NCBI GenBank assembly: GCA_010093605.1
Contig: MU004185.1
Span: forward strand, 331,334 to 395,333
Length of the DNA stretch: 64,000 bases
Source of the DNA: Lophium mytilinum
Taxonomy: Eukaryota; Ascomycota; Dothideomycetes; Mytilinidiales; Mytilinidiaceae
Reading direction: 5' to 3'
Shown here: one piece after another, positions 12,292-22,662 of the stretch
Layout: each line of letters begins with the position of its first letter
Position numbering within the stretch: the stretch's first letter is position 1
Position numbers and translations under genes: made by a program
Notes under the pieces: generated by a model
Database searches by the model: none
What the model saw: the letters and a program-made list of their open reading frames with translations, nothing else
What the model was told of the DNA's origin: nothing

Positions 12292-14603
12292 ATGGCTCAA
12301 GATCATGAGCTGGCGGCTTCGCAGTAAGTACTTTCGCTCCTCTATGCGCGTGAAGAGGTGGATTGATGTTTACGGACTTGCGCTGTTGTCGGAGTTTGAT
12401 CATGCATGGCTGGTTGCTGATTGTTTGCTAGGCTTCACCAAATCCTCACTACCGAGGGCAAGAAGCCTGAGCAGGATGCTATGGGCGCGCCTATGCCCGC
12501 TGGAATGAAAGATGTCCCGCTGGACGAGAAGAAGGGGATCTCGCCGCACCCGTCGCAGATTACCCTTGACCACGAGCATGACGGCCTCGAGGGCGAGCAT
12601 CCCTCCGAGGAAGAGAAGCGGACGCTGAGGCACATTGGCGACCCATTGCCCAAGGCTGCCTTCCTAGTCGCTATTGTCGAGCTCTGCGAACGTTTTACGT
12701 ACTACGGTATCCAGGGTCTGTTCCAGAACTATGTGCAGAGGCCGCTGGATGGCAGCTTGGGGAGAGGTGCGCTGGGCATGGGGCAGAAAGGTGCTACTGG
12801 ACTGGGAACGTTCTTCCAGTTCTGGTGTTATGGTATGTCATTTTTTTTTTCTTCTCGTATGCACAGGTCTGCTGCTGTTTGTGGTGCTTCAGTACACTTT
12901 TAGAGGTGTGAAAGAGGTAAAACCTCTTAGCTTTGGGTTATTAGGAAACCTGTTGAAGCACCACAAACAGCGGCAGACCTGTGTACTCATCAAGATCGGT
13001 CATTTGCAGTCGTGTGCACACCTGCTTGCCACTGCTTAGAGTGCTTCAACACATTTTCAGAAAAGGAAAAGACGTAGAACCTCCTAGCTTTGGGCTATCT
13101 GGAAACTTGACGAAGCACTCCAAGCAGTGGCAGACAGGTGTATCAATCTGGACAACCACGTCTAACAACACCACAGTCACTCCCATCCTTGGAGCCATCA
13201 TCGCCGACCAGTACCTCGGAAAATACAAAACAATCCTATACTTCTGCTTCGTCTACATCGTTGGCCTCCTGATTCTCACTCTCACGTCTCTTCCTATCGC
13301 GCTTCAGCATGGCGCAGGCCTGGGCGGCTTCATCGCCGCTATTATCATCATCGGTCTCGGCACTGGAGGAATCAAGTCCAATGTCGCCCCCCTCATTGCC
13401 GATCAATACAAGCGCCGTCAAATGGTCATCGGGACTGATCCTAAGAATGGCGAGCGCGTCATCATCGATCCGGCCATCACCATTCAGCGTATTTACATGA
13501 TCTTCTATCTGTGCATCAACATCGGCTCGCTCTCCCTTCTTGGGACGCCCTACATGGAGCGCAACATCGGTTTCTGGAGCGCCTACCTCCTCGGCCTGTG
13601 CATGTTCGTGTTTGGAACCGTGATTCTCATCTTGGGAAAGAAGGTGTATATTGTGCGGCCACCGCAGGGCTCCGTCGTTACCGATGCCTTCAAGTGTATC
13701 TGGATGATGTGCAAGGCCCGGAACATGAATGCGCCAAAGCCAACATACCAGGCTGCTATTGGCGGACGCTCGAATCTGCACTGGGATGACACTTTCGTTG
13801 AAGAAGTGAAGCGGGCGCTGTTGGCTTGCAAGGTTTTCGCATTCTACCCCATCTACTGGGTTGTGTACGGCCAGTTCTCGAACAACTTCGTTACTCAAGG
13901 TACGTCCGCTCCCTTTCCTCGCTCTCCGCGTTTCTTTTCTGACCCTCCCATAGCTGGTGAAATGCGCGGCCACGGCATCCCCAACGATCTCATGCCCAAC
14001 TTCGACCCCATCTCCATCGTCGTCTTCGTCCCCATCCTCGACATGTTCGTGTACCCCGCGATGCGCAAGGCTAAGATCCCCTTCCCGCCCATCAACCGCA
14101 TCACCCTGGGCTTCTGGATCGGCTCGCTCGCCATGGCCTACGCCGCCGTCATCCAGCACTACATCTACATCAGCGGGCCATGCTACGAGTCTCCACTCTG
14201 CGACGCCAGCGTCGTCGATGGCGTGGCGCAGGGAAACAACATCCACATCGCCGCGCAAACCGGCGCCTACATGCTCATCGGTATCTCCGAGATCTTCGCC
14301 TCGGTGACAGGGTTGGAGTACGCCTACACGAAAGCCCCGCCGAGCATGAAGTCGTTCGTGCAGTCTATGTACTTGTTCACCAACGCGTTTGGGTCGGCTA
14401 TCTCGGAGGCGCTGAACCCGGTGCTCTACGACCCTGCGATTTTGTGGATGTTTGTTGGCCTGGCTATTAGCAGTTTCATTACGGGTTGTATTATTTGGAC
14501 GCTGTTCCATCATTACAACAATATTGAGGATAATATGAACTTTGATAAGGATCTGGATGAGGATCCGGCGTTGGTGAAGGATACGGAGAAGTTGGCGGAG
14601 TAG
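12292..14603 (+). CDS. ptr2: PTR2-type proton/peptide transporter (POT family)
   Basis: Plasma-membrane importer of di- and tripeptides driven by protons, in the major facilitator superfamily (family knowledge). Four exons, 12292-12323, 12432-12832, 13177-13899 and 13954-14603, give 601 aa, typical for fungal PTR2. Signatures visible: the helix 1 region ELCERFTYYGIQGLFQNYVQ, then LGAIIADQYLGKYKTI, GLGTGGIKSNVAPLIADQY, and the POT motif FYLCINIGSL; twelve hydrophobic helices fit. The short first exon (MAQDHELAASQ) is joined in phase 2 to the hydrophilic cytosolic N-terminus. The odd feature is intron 2 (12833-13176, 344 nt), several times longer than any other intron here, because it contains two related hairpin units. 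Long open frames on the opposite strand are only shadows of GC-rich third positions. Peptide specificity is inferred. Confidence 0.93.
12861..13141. repeat. Two tandem hairpin (fold-back) elements inside PTR2 intron 2
   Basis: Unit 1: arms 12861-12891 and 12954-12984, 29 of 31 bases complementary. Unit 2: arms 13018-13047 and 13112-13141, 27 of 30 complementary. The loops are also alike, sharing a stretch around ACCTC-TAGCTTTGGG, so the two units (about 124 bp each, spaced 156 bp) are diverged copies of one sequence. They fill almost the whole intron. They may be MITEs inserted into an intron, or introner-like elements of the kind described in Dothideomycetes, which also form stable hairpins. 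Confidence 0.75.
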
Positions 14604-15289
14604 ATGTCTTTCGAAGATAGAAAGGGGGTGGCGTGGAGCCGAGCCTTGAGGAAGGTACCTTAAGAGGTAGATGGAGAGGTGAGGCTGGCGGAAGGGATGG
14701 ATGGCCGAGTTCACTAGGCATGAATGAACAACAGATTCTCTACTACTAGGGCTGTCTTGGGGTAGTGATGTCTGGGCGAGACTGGTGGTTTGAATCGCTA
14801 TTTACTGACGGTCTAGAGTCATGACCTCTAGTCACTTGGAGCTCACGTGCGCCCCATGGGGTAGCCCCTGCGTCGGACTATAAAATCTTCTCGTCTTCTA
14901 GTGATTCTTGCTAAAAGGGGTGGACAATACTTTGGTAGAGGTTCAAATCCCGCTAGCTATCAAGCCATGGTTCTGGAATGTTCGGTGGGACTGGGCTGGG
15001 ATCAAAAACTTCACAACAACCATGCCATGGAGTGGCGTGCAAACGGTCCTCAGGTCCTTATCATGCCCGGGGGTTCGAAGTGTGGCGTGCAATCCACCTA
15101 ATCATCATCTCTTTCTTACGCGGATGACACCCACCTTCCTCCCAATTCCTCCAACCTCCACTCATCTCAGCATAAACTCGCCCTCCTCCCTTCCTCGCGC
15201 TGGTGAGCAGCCTGAGCTAGAAGAGGGGCTCACCATCATCACCTTATCGCTGCTCCTCCGCAAAACACCATTTCCCACCGGCACCTCCA
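14604..15289. other. Intergenic, start of the gene-free block
   Basis: Follows the PTR2 stop codon. Only chance frames are seen. A short GGTTCAAATCCC string at about 14940 looks like a tRNA T-arm, but the rest of a tRNA cannot be folded around it. A CACGTG lies near 14844. Confidence 0.45.
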
Positions 15290-15960
15290 TGGTGCGTTGC
15301 ACTCCGCCGTGTTCACATCTTCTCCGCCCCCCTCAAGTCCATCGCAGGTTGCGTTTTCTGTTTCTGAACATCCAATTCCCACCACTTCATCATTTCCGGC
15401 GTTGTGTTGTTTTGAACATCCGGCTCCCGCCACTCCATGGTACACTCGCTGTGCCGTTTTGAACACCCAGATCCGCTCTTCGATGCCATGTATTTGCGGC
15501 GGTGTCATTGTCGAACAGCTCTCCCTCCCCACCACTTCATCGTTCCCTGCGTTATGGAGTTTTCAACGGCCGACTCCTCCACTCCATCAAAGCAAGATGT
15601 TTTGTGTTTTGAACGGCTCCCGCTCCCAGCACTCCATTCGGGTTGATAGAGGAGCTGTTTTGAACACCCGCCTCCCAACACCCCATGGAATGACAGGATA
15701 GTGGTTTTGAACACCCGAATCTACCACTCCATCATTCCCTGCGTTATGGTGTTTTGAACGCCCAGCTTCCTCTCAATTCCATGGTCCGTCGGGGCTGTGC
15801 TTTTCGAGAGACTTCCGCCACCACCCATTCATTGCTACAGAAGCCTATTTCGAACACCCAGCTCGCCCACCACTCCATCATTTCCGGAGTTATGAGATTT
15901 CGAACACCAAACTCCCCCGGCACTACATCGTTACCAGCATTGTGCTGATTTGACCTCCCG
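15290..15960 (+). repeat. Degenerate minisatellite, ~49-bp unit, about 13 copies
   Basis: A motif close to TTTTGAACACCC recurs with the core (T/C)GAAC at about 15365, 15413, 15460, 15512, 15563, 15610, 15661, 15709, 15755, 15805, 15851, 15901 and 15952. Spacing is 46-52 bp throughout. Between the motifs lies a shared filler resembling CTCCCACCACTCCATCATT followed by CCTGCGTTATGG. Copies differ by several substitutions and small indels each. No continuous reading frame spans the array, so it appears non-coding. It is not a CRISPR array: units are fungal-type degenerate repeats without unique spacers. Confidence 0.8.
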
Positions 15961-15999
15961 ACACCTCCCCTCTCCCTTTCTTCCCACCCTTTGTGCTCT

Positions 16000-17850
16000 C
16001 CGAAGATAACCCTGCCCTGCAGAAGAAAAGCAAAACGGAGGGAAGGTAGAGGTTTTATAGTCGAGCGAGAAGAAAGAAAATGCGGGAGGCACGTGAGGCA
16101 CATGTGCCACGTCATCGTCAGCAGACTTCGGAAAGGGGTGCGGAGAATGGGGAAGGTTTTAACGGTATCTTGTCGATGAAGGCAAGTCATGCGGACCAGC
16201 GCAAACCATCTGCTGAACCCGTGATCGAGCTTGGCGGGAGGGTATAAAGCCTTCGCCCGCGTTCTTGGGGTTGATTCTTCAAGGAAGGAGTTGGAGTGGG
16301 ACTTGGTCAACATTACAGCTAAAACAAATGTATGGTGAGAGTTGGAGCAAATCCGAGATAATGACAGTCCTGATGGACGGGAGTGTGTTTGTTCAACATC
16401 AACCTCAATTGAACTATGGGTGCGAGAGGTCTTCGAACCTGATACGAAGACAGATCCATGGGTTGGGTCTGGGGAGGGGAGTTGTTGAACTATCGCGAGG
16501 AAGGTTGAGAATGGAGCGTGGGAGGTTCTAGCGCTTTAGCAATGGTGACGCCAATCTTCGAGAGCTAATGCTTGAGATAAGTCCTTTAGAGCGCTGATAG
16601 AGGGCTTACTTGCTGCGGAGGTGCGTGTTATCACCATCCAACTCCACTCAATACCACAATCGACCCATCGTACACCCCATCGCTTACTCACACCCCTTCC
16701 ACCAGAAACCCACCAACCACCATTGTCGCTGTAAGATTCATCTGTTGATCCTCCCCTTCCACCCCATGCCTCGCCAACCTCATCGGAGTGTAATTCCAGA
16801 ACGCAGCCATCAGCTCTTCGACCCCTTCATTTGCGAACGAAAGCTACTGCAGCATTCTGGCTTCATGGTGAGCTGTTGCTTTCCCACTGCCATAAATTGT
16901 AGCGGAGTGTCCTTTCAAACCCTTCGAGAGGGCCACTGATTCCGAAGAAGAAAGTTCGCGGGGGCGGGAGGGAAGATTTATAGGGGATGTAGATTGGGAA
17001 CACGTGGGAGGAACGTGACTTTGCGGGAGCAGCTGCGGGTGCAATAGAGCACGTGGACTTCGTATTTCCCTAAAGTGGGTGGAGAAGGGGTCACAAGCAG
17101 GCGGTGCGAGGAGGTACAAAATCTCTTTCGGCGACGAGATTAGGAAAGTAGAGAAGGCGCTTTCGAGATTTTTTAAAGATAGTTGGTTAAGAGGTTGATG
17201 GAGTGAATCGGAACCGCTACACGACCAATGGTCTGGTGCTGGGTTGGATTGGAGTGTCTAATCTTGCACCGTTCCGGGCAATGTGGAGTAGTCTGGGGAG
17301 GCATCATCGACACTCTTGTTGATAAGTATTATTATCTCTGAGTATTAACTATCAGCATCTTGCCTTTCAAGTGTCCACCCATATCAGCTTAAGTCTTACA
17401 TCGCCGACTTAATATAATACCCATCACCTCCATTTCAATCGCTGTTCACTTCCGCGCCCAACACCACCACCAACTCCATGCACTAGGTCGAGTCCTGCGT
17501 TGCATCTCCACTACCACCACCTCTCCCTCCATGGACCTGAAAAGAGACAATTTTTCGCTATCCACCGCCGATCGCAACCTCCCTGGAGAAAATAGAAACT
17601 CGCGATTGAGACTTGGAACTTATAGAGAAAGGACAGCAAGCGCACGTGCGGACCACGTGAGCTATGAAAACTCGGAAGGGGCTGGCAAAATCTTAGTTCC
17701 TATCGCTATTTCGTGTCACATGCCTCACACGTGAGTTCTCAAACCCCATAGGCGCTGGAAAAAATCTTAGTTCCTATCGCTATTTCACGTCACATGCCTT
17801 GCACATGACCGGGCTCTGGAGGAGGTATAAAGTCTTCGTCAATGTCGGGC
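16000..17850 (+). repeat. Three diverged modules with CACGTG and TATA-like boxes
   Basis: A similar order of elements occurs three times: a pyrimidine-rich stretch with ACTCCA/CACC words, a purine-rich stretch, one or more CACGTG boxes, then a GGAG-GTATAAAG-like string followed by CTTCG. CACGTG is at 16090, 17001, 17050, 17643, 17654 and 17728. The TATA-like strings are at 16242 (GTATAAAG), 17114 (GTACAAAATC) and 17825 (GTATAAAG). Spacings of 872 and 711 bp suggest diverged tandem copies of a ~0.8-kb unit. No convincing gene follows any of them. Could be decayed promoter copies or an old non-coding repeat. Confidence 0.5.
17680..17808 (+). repeat. Direct repeat pair, ~56 bp
   Basis: Copy 1 (17680-17734) and copy 2 (17752-17808) share the core AATCTTAGTTCCTATCGC continuing into TATTTC and CACATGCCT, with only a few differences. 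Spacing is about 73 bp. Each copy ends next to a CACGTG- or CACATG-like box. Confidence 0.8.
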
Positions 17851-19195
17851 TGAGAGAGGTAAAGATATCTCCTATGGGTGGCGCAAACCGAGGAGCGTTC
17901 GTGGAAATGGTGGAATCAGGTGTACACCAAGCAGCCAATGGTGTGCTGTCTTGGCTGGGGTGTTTGAAAAGAGTCAGAGGAAGAGCGCGATGCGTGTGGC
18001 CGTCCGTCGGTTGGTGGTAGGTCGCAAGACGGCGATGATCCCGATTCATGTTCGAGCTGCATCTTCCCATTATTTATCCTAAAGTTCGTGGCACACTAAC
18101 CCTCAAGATGCCGCAGACCATCGAACTTGAACGCTGTTCCTTGACATCACTAATTTTCGATGACATCCCCCGAACCTCCGCCCTCATCAGTATGGTCCCT
18201 GTAGCGTTTTTGTCGCCGCTTCACCTCCCGGCCCTCCATGTATCTCGTGCGGGCAAGTGTTACGACACCAACCATCACACGGTTTCTCCATGGGTTTGTC
18301 TCCTCCCACCAACACACAGCCATCGTTCGATGTCGTATCGAGTTTTGCCCTCCGCCCCGACCTCCCACCTCTGCACCTCGACAACCGGCGGCAGAAGATG
18401 TTTTATGCCCGCCCAGACCGGCCGGAAGATCGGGCACATCTCCATCTCACGTGTCCGTCACGAGATGCTTTCGCCCTTCGCTGACCTCAAACGCCGAACG
18501 TGCCTGCCCCAGGCTAGAAGACAGAAACCACGCGTTGTTACGCCATCGGAGTCTTTTGCTGACAAGAGTATCGGATTCAACGCTATAAGACGTTGGGTGC
18601 GGATGGCTGCGGCGTAAGCAGGCGGCGTCTTGGCCCCGAGAGGCGACATTTTGGTAAAAATGGTCAAAGAAGTATCGGATCGAATTGCGTGGAAGTTGAC
18701 TTGCTAGACATTGCGTGGATGAGAGCACCTTGTGTGGTTTGCTGGCATCTAGGTTACACTGAGGTATTTCTCTGGTACTTTTGGGTGTAAAAGTATCGGA
18801 TCGAACCGCGCAAAAATTGGTTTGGTAGATGTCGCATGAACGCGACCTCGCTGGCTGGCTTACTGACGTGCAGGCTTTTTAGATATGCGATTTCCTCCTT
18901 GGTTTTCGCATCGGTGTTGGTGTAGTAATGGTGCTAAAGTAGGGACTTACTAGGAAGTAGTGATGATGGAGAATTTGGCGATTGGACGTGCGGAGTTAAG
19001 ATCTAGAGGAAGTTGTTGAGAAGAGCGGGCTGGTTAGAGGCTAATAGAAACTTGTTATACAGCTAACTGCGTCAATGACTCTGTTTCGAGACTGCTCAGC
19101 GTTCACTGTTCGTTGGTATGTGGCTTGTCTTTGGATAGGACGAATTTGCCTCGGCATTCGTTGTTGGATGAAGCTAGCCTCCGTTTCTGTCAACC
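17851..19195. other. Gene-free sequence right of the modules
   Basis: Holds the AGTATCGGAT direct repeats. A 189-codon open frame at 18048-18617 overlaps other frames and has no recognisable domain, so it is not annotated. No RNA gene is seen. Confidence 0.45.
18567..18845 (+). repeat. Three-copy direct repeat starting AGTATCGGAT
   Basis: AGTATCGGAT occurs at 18567, 18671 and 18792. Copies 2 and 3 stay alike for about 50 bp (a GCG, AA, TTG, GTAGA/CTAGA and GCATGAACG-like sequence); copy 1 is more diverged. Spacing is 104 and 121 bp. Non-coding as far as can be seen. Confidence 0.6.
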
Positions 19196-20227
19196 TTATT
19201 CTTTCTCTTCTTCGTCATCATCCACCCCGGGAAATCCAAGCTCCATCCTCTTCCTCGTCGTTTCTTCTTTCCACTTCCATAACGCCGGAAGTCTCTCGTT
19301 GTGTGGAAGACGCCCAAAGGTGTGGTTCGGAGTCTCCGGATTAAGCCCATGAAGTATGTGTGCGATATCCAAGCTGCCTTTTATCTTGCCATTCACCCTA
19401 AATCGGATTGTTACAATCCTCTCATGCAAGATCTTACCATAATCGGCAGTAGATGAGCCCATGCTGAGCAGATTCCAGATATCGGCGTCCAAATAATCTG
19501 CTAGCCACTCTGGCCGCAAGCTCTTAGTTTTTTTGGTCTCGTGCGGCCCGGCGGAGTGGGCATATTTGAAGTAATTACTATAAGGGTCGCGAAGCTCGTC
19601 TCGAGTGCCTTCTCCGGTCGGATAATCATTGTTGCCCACAAAATCGAGATCCAGCACCTTAATGCTGACCTCCCTATCCCTCGATGAGGAGGTCTGCCCC
19701 ACAGGTCCCCGCTTTAGAACATGCTCCAACAAGTAGTAAAAGCACCACATGATCACCGGTGGTCCCGTACAACCACTTTTCCAAGCGCTTCGTTTGTGTT
19801 CATCTTCAAGACCCATAGCGCGGAAGGTGACGTTAACGACATCAAGCTTGGTAGCGAGCACCGGTACGGAAAGCCAGGTTGGTAACAAGTCCCTCTCATT
19901 GGCGATCATGACGTCGAGTTCGTAGCGCAAAGAAAGCAAAGAAAGACGGCGGAGCGCTGCAGCGGTCTCATCCGCGAGCTGGTGGTTTGTAAGGGAGAGA
20001 GGGTAACTGTTTGACCTGTAGACGGATTTCTCAAGCCACACGTGGGATGGGCCGTAGGGCCAGGACATGAAGCCGGAATCCGGGGATCCGGATTCCCCGC
20101 TCGTCGCAGGTGTGCATCGAGTGGTCTCTGCAGAGGAGATAGTGGGCGGAGCAAGGCGAGCTGAAGATAGAACGAGTTCGATGATATTGTCGCGGAGCTC
20201 CTGGGGAATGGAGAGGAGGGATGGCAT
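19196..20227 (-). CDS. F-box-like protein of a fungal expanded family
   Basis: Single exon, 343 aa, no intron needed. The N-terminus (MPSLLSIPQELRDNIIELVL) has the LPxELRxxI pattern of divergent fungal F-box-like domains. The rest is a hydrophilic alpha/beta protein with no transmembrane helix and an acidic C-terminus (DDDEEEKE). Internal features include an LPTWLSVPVLATKLDVVNVTF stretch, typical of proteins in this group in which a distance or strand comparison region follows. It probably acts as an adaptor that brings a protein to SCF ubiquitin ligase, but the F-box is degenerate and this is inference. It is more distant from the paralogues at 25-36 kb than they are from each other. A divergent gene starts 422 bp away on the plus strand, so the two share an upstream region. 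Confidence 0.75.
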   Translation of the reverse strand: MPSLLSIPQELRDNIIELVLSSARLAPPTISSAETTRCTPATSGESGSPDSGFMSWPYGPSHVWLEKSVYRSNSYPLSLTNHQLADETAAALRRLSLLSLRYELDVMIANERDLLPTWLSVPVLATKLDVVNVTFRAMGLEDEHKRSAWKSGCTGPPVIMWCFYYLLEHVLKRGPVGQTSSSRDREVSIKVLDLDFVGNNDYPTGEGTRDELRDPYSNYFKYAHSAGPHETKKTKSLRPEWLADYLDADIWNLLSMGSSTADYGKILHERIVTIRFRVNGKIKGSLDIAHILHGLNPETPNHTFGRLPHNERLPALWKWKEETTRKRMELGFPGVDDDEEEKE

Positions 20228-20649
20228 GCCGAAGGATATTTGGGAGTTTCAGGTCGGATAGGATGTCACCTGAAAGTCGGAAGTTATGGACGTGAAGGCT
20301 AGGAAGTGAACGATAGAACTATATTTGACCAACGATAGTCACAAAGGCGAACAATCAAATTCATGTGGTTGAAGATTCAGATATATGCAACGAGGGTTAG
20401 CTGGCGCTGAAGGCTGTATCGGGAGGTGGGCAGTTTGAGGAAGTGAGGCTGAGGTTGCATGGGTACTGTACTTTCCGACTGTACGCTCCGGATCCACTCC
20501 GTACAATAACAGTAAACAAGAGCGAGGCGCCATCAAGCCCCAGCGACCGGTTTGCTCAGGCAACATTTCCAATACGCTTCTCTCCGCCCCATCCTTTCGG
20601 CGTTACGCCTTGGTTTTGTTGTTGAGGACCATCAGCGCCCTACAACAAC
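20228..20649. promoter_or_regulatory. Shared upstream region of two divergent genes
   Basis: 422 bp between the starts of the F-box-like gene (minus) and the membrane-protein gene (plus). I see no clear TATA box or repeated motif. It is labelled as a likely promoter region from position only. Confidence 0.35.
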
Positions 20650-21714
20650 ATGGACTCAACACCGACAGTCAGCGCCCCTGCGTTGAGCGGCACCAAATGC
20701 GCATCGTCTTGTTCTCTTCGTATTTTTGAGAATCCTCCAAGCAGCGCGGCCGATGTCGTGGTAGTTTTTAGCCAGCTAGTCGAGCTTCGAAAATTGCAGG
20801 AAGATTGCTGCGAGCGATTGAAGGCTGCGAAACTACCGGCGAGAATCTTGACGTTTGCTTACGATGCACAACCGCCTAGTTCCATGAACAATGGTACTCA
20901 AGGCCTTACGAGTGCTGAAGCAGCCGTGGTTTTCTGCCAATCGTTATCCTCAGAGCGCGAGGCCTCCGGAAGAAAGAACGATCCAATTCTTTTCCTTACG
21001 ACTAAGAACAGCGTCGACTCAATTATCCCGATAATCTTGGGCGACAGCCTTGTTCTTGGTCCTCTGGCAGAAGAAACAGACGTCAACAGCATTATATACG
21101 CTCCAATCAAGCGCTCCACATTTGGCGTACTGCGCCTTCACGCTTCTCCTTATACTTATCGCCAACGAATCCTCGAAACGGCCATACTAACATCCCTACA
21201 AGCTGTTATCATCATTGCGCTACACATCTACAAGCTCTACTGCGGCAGCCTTTTTGACCCGAGCTGGCCGATCTGGTCATCATTATCCGTTATAGGCTTC
21301 GTCCAAAAGGCCCTGGTATACACTTTGCTGGGATGGTTTGCTCTAGGCTACGTGCATCTGGCTACTATGCAGTTTGACGTCAACCGTAATGATCGGCTGC
21401 AATGGGTGTTCATCGCGGTCGGCATTTCGGTAGTCATCCCCAAGCATTGGCATTTCGCCACCATCGACCTACAAGCCCTCGCCTTACCGTTAGCAGTTAC
21501 TATTACGGCTTCCATGGTATTTAGCGCATGGATGCATTGGGTCTGGCGGTTCATTTCGAATGATAAAGAATCTAAAATGGAAAAGAAAGTGAAGATGCTG
21601 GTACGACGTGCCAGTAATATGGTCCCGGGGGATCCTTCACGTTTCATTGAATATGACTCCGTCCTGGATAACATGAGCAACTTCACTTTTGAATACTGGC
21701 CATGGGATTGGTAG
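20650..21714 (+). CDS. Uncharacterised membrane protein with four predicted helices
   Basis: Single exon, 354 aa. The N-terminal ~170 residues look soluble, with alternating hydrophobic strands (ADVVVVFSQLVELRKLQ, EAAVVFCQSL, DSIIPIILGDSLVLGPL). Four hydrophobic segments follow: about 174-194 (TAILTSLQAVIIIALHIYKL), 214-238 (SVIGFVQKALVYTLLGWFALG), 256-270 and 281-303 (LAVTITASMVFSAWMHWVW). A short basic cytosolic-type tail ends in an aromatic FEYWPWDW. I recognise no named family. The start at 20650 lies directly after a CAACAACATGG context, a good fungal initiation site. Function unknown. Confidence 0.72.
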   Translation: MDSTPTVSAPALSGTKCASSCSLRIFENPPSSAADVVVVFSQLVELRKLQEDCCERLKAAKLPARILTFAYDAQPPSSMNNGTQGLTSAEAAVVFCQSLSSEREASGRKNDPILFLTTKNSVDSIIPIILGDSLVLGPLAEETDVNSIIYAPIKRSTFGVLRLHASPYTYRQRILETAILTSLQAVIIIALHIYKLYCGSLFDPSWPIWSSLSVIGFVQKALVYTLLGWFALGYVHLATMQFDVNRNDRLQWVFIAVGISVVIPKHWHFATIDLQALALPLAVTITASMVFSAWMHWVWRFISNDKESKMEKKVKMLVRRASNMVPGDPSRFIEYDSVLDNMSNFTFEYWPWDW

Positions 21715-22662
21715 GCCTTTTCACGTTTGACGAACGAGCGCTCGCTAAAAGACTTATACGCCCAAATTCATGATTGCACTATGTATTGCTGGCTTTGGGC
21801 AAACTCCTCTCTCGAGCGGTGTTGAGCACGATGCCGAAGTGTGGAGAGGGGAACATTCCCCCGTTCGACCAAGGCAGCATGTGTCCTAAGTACATCTGAA
21901 GGAAGGCTTTGCGCCAGTACCTGGCTGGCTCGGTCTATTTCTGTGCATTCCCTTGGTTGCGCTTGTTTGTGCCCTATAGCTCTGAGCGGCTTCCTCATCT
22001 ATATCTCGAGACTTGTGGTTGCCGCGCTGGCAGCAACACTATTGAGGTACTCTGCTCATTATTATCATCAAACATAGAACGAGGAAGTGGCTTTTACCAT
22101 GCTCCTCTTGACTCACCGAGTCTGGTGCATTCTCTTTAGGCACGGTGATGATAGCCAAGTCGATAATGACTTTCAGCAACTGTGTATTAGCCGCCTCAAA
22201 AGGCCATACCGCACTTCGGTCACTCCAGCTCGCCAGATCAAACACTGCTTCTACTACCAGTACTATAGCGCTACGAGCCGTGTTTCTCCACAAGTCTGCT
22301 ACCTGCTGAGCATAGGCGGCGTATGTACCGACCAGATAGTCTCGAGCAGGGGGCGTCTCAATCAAAAGCCGATTGGGACAATTAGCAGGCACTCTCGGAC
22401 AATAAACAGTGAGAATACAATTCTTGTGTGTAAGAATGTAAGACGGTACTAGATTACTAGGAAAAGGCACTTAGGGCAATGCTAAGTAAAGTAACTACAA
22501 TATTGCGGGCCTTGATTCTAACACTCTATGCGAAGGCAGATATTCAGCTACTTCAACGACGTTCATTGTAAAGAAGACAAATTTTGAATATACAAAGAAA
22601 CCCAAGACAGAGAAGGGTATAAGGCGGATCTTGTATCTGCAATAGGACTCTCCGGACACGGC
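21715..22662. other. Intergenic region with a doubtful minus-strand frame
   Basis: A minus-strand open frame at 22039-22470 (143 codons) has a somewhat protein-like stretch (ARSAIVLVVEAVFDLASW, LLKVIIDLAIITV) that could be two membrane helices, and a GTGAGT donor follows it. I could not join it into a complete gene or match a family, so it stays a possible remnant only. Otherwise nothing is seen. Confidence 0.35.

Noticed and set aside
11172-12508. Overlapping open frames upstream of PTR2
   Set aside because: GC-rich sequence leaves several frames open at once on both strands; none has domain-like or family-like text.
13236-14714. 492-codon open frame on the minus strand
   Set aside because: It lies wholly opposite the PTR2 exons; it is a by-product of G/C-rich third codon positions and crosses real splice sites.
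14937-14960. tRNA-like T-arm string (GGTTCAAATCCC)
   Set aside because: The T-stem pairs poorly, and no acceptor, D or anticodon arm can be folded around it.
15290-15960. CRISPR-like regular repeats
   Set aside because: Eukaryotic sequence; units are degenerate along their whole length and have no unique spacers.
18048-18617. 189-codon plus-strand frame
   Set aside because: Composition is Pro/Ser/His-rich without structure, overlaps other frames, and lies inside a repeat-rich region.
22039-22470. Possible two-helix membrane protein on the minus strand
   Set aside because: Hydrophobic stretches are present, but no complete exon set or family match could be built; kept only as a note in the gap entry.
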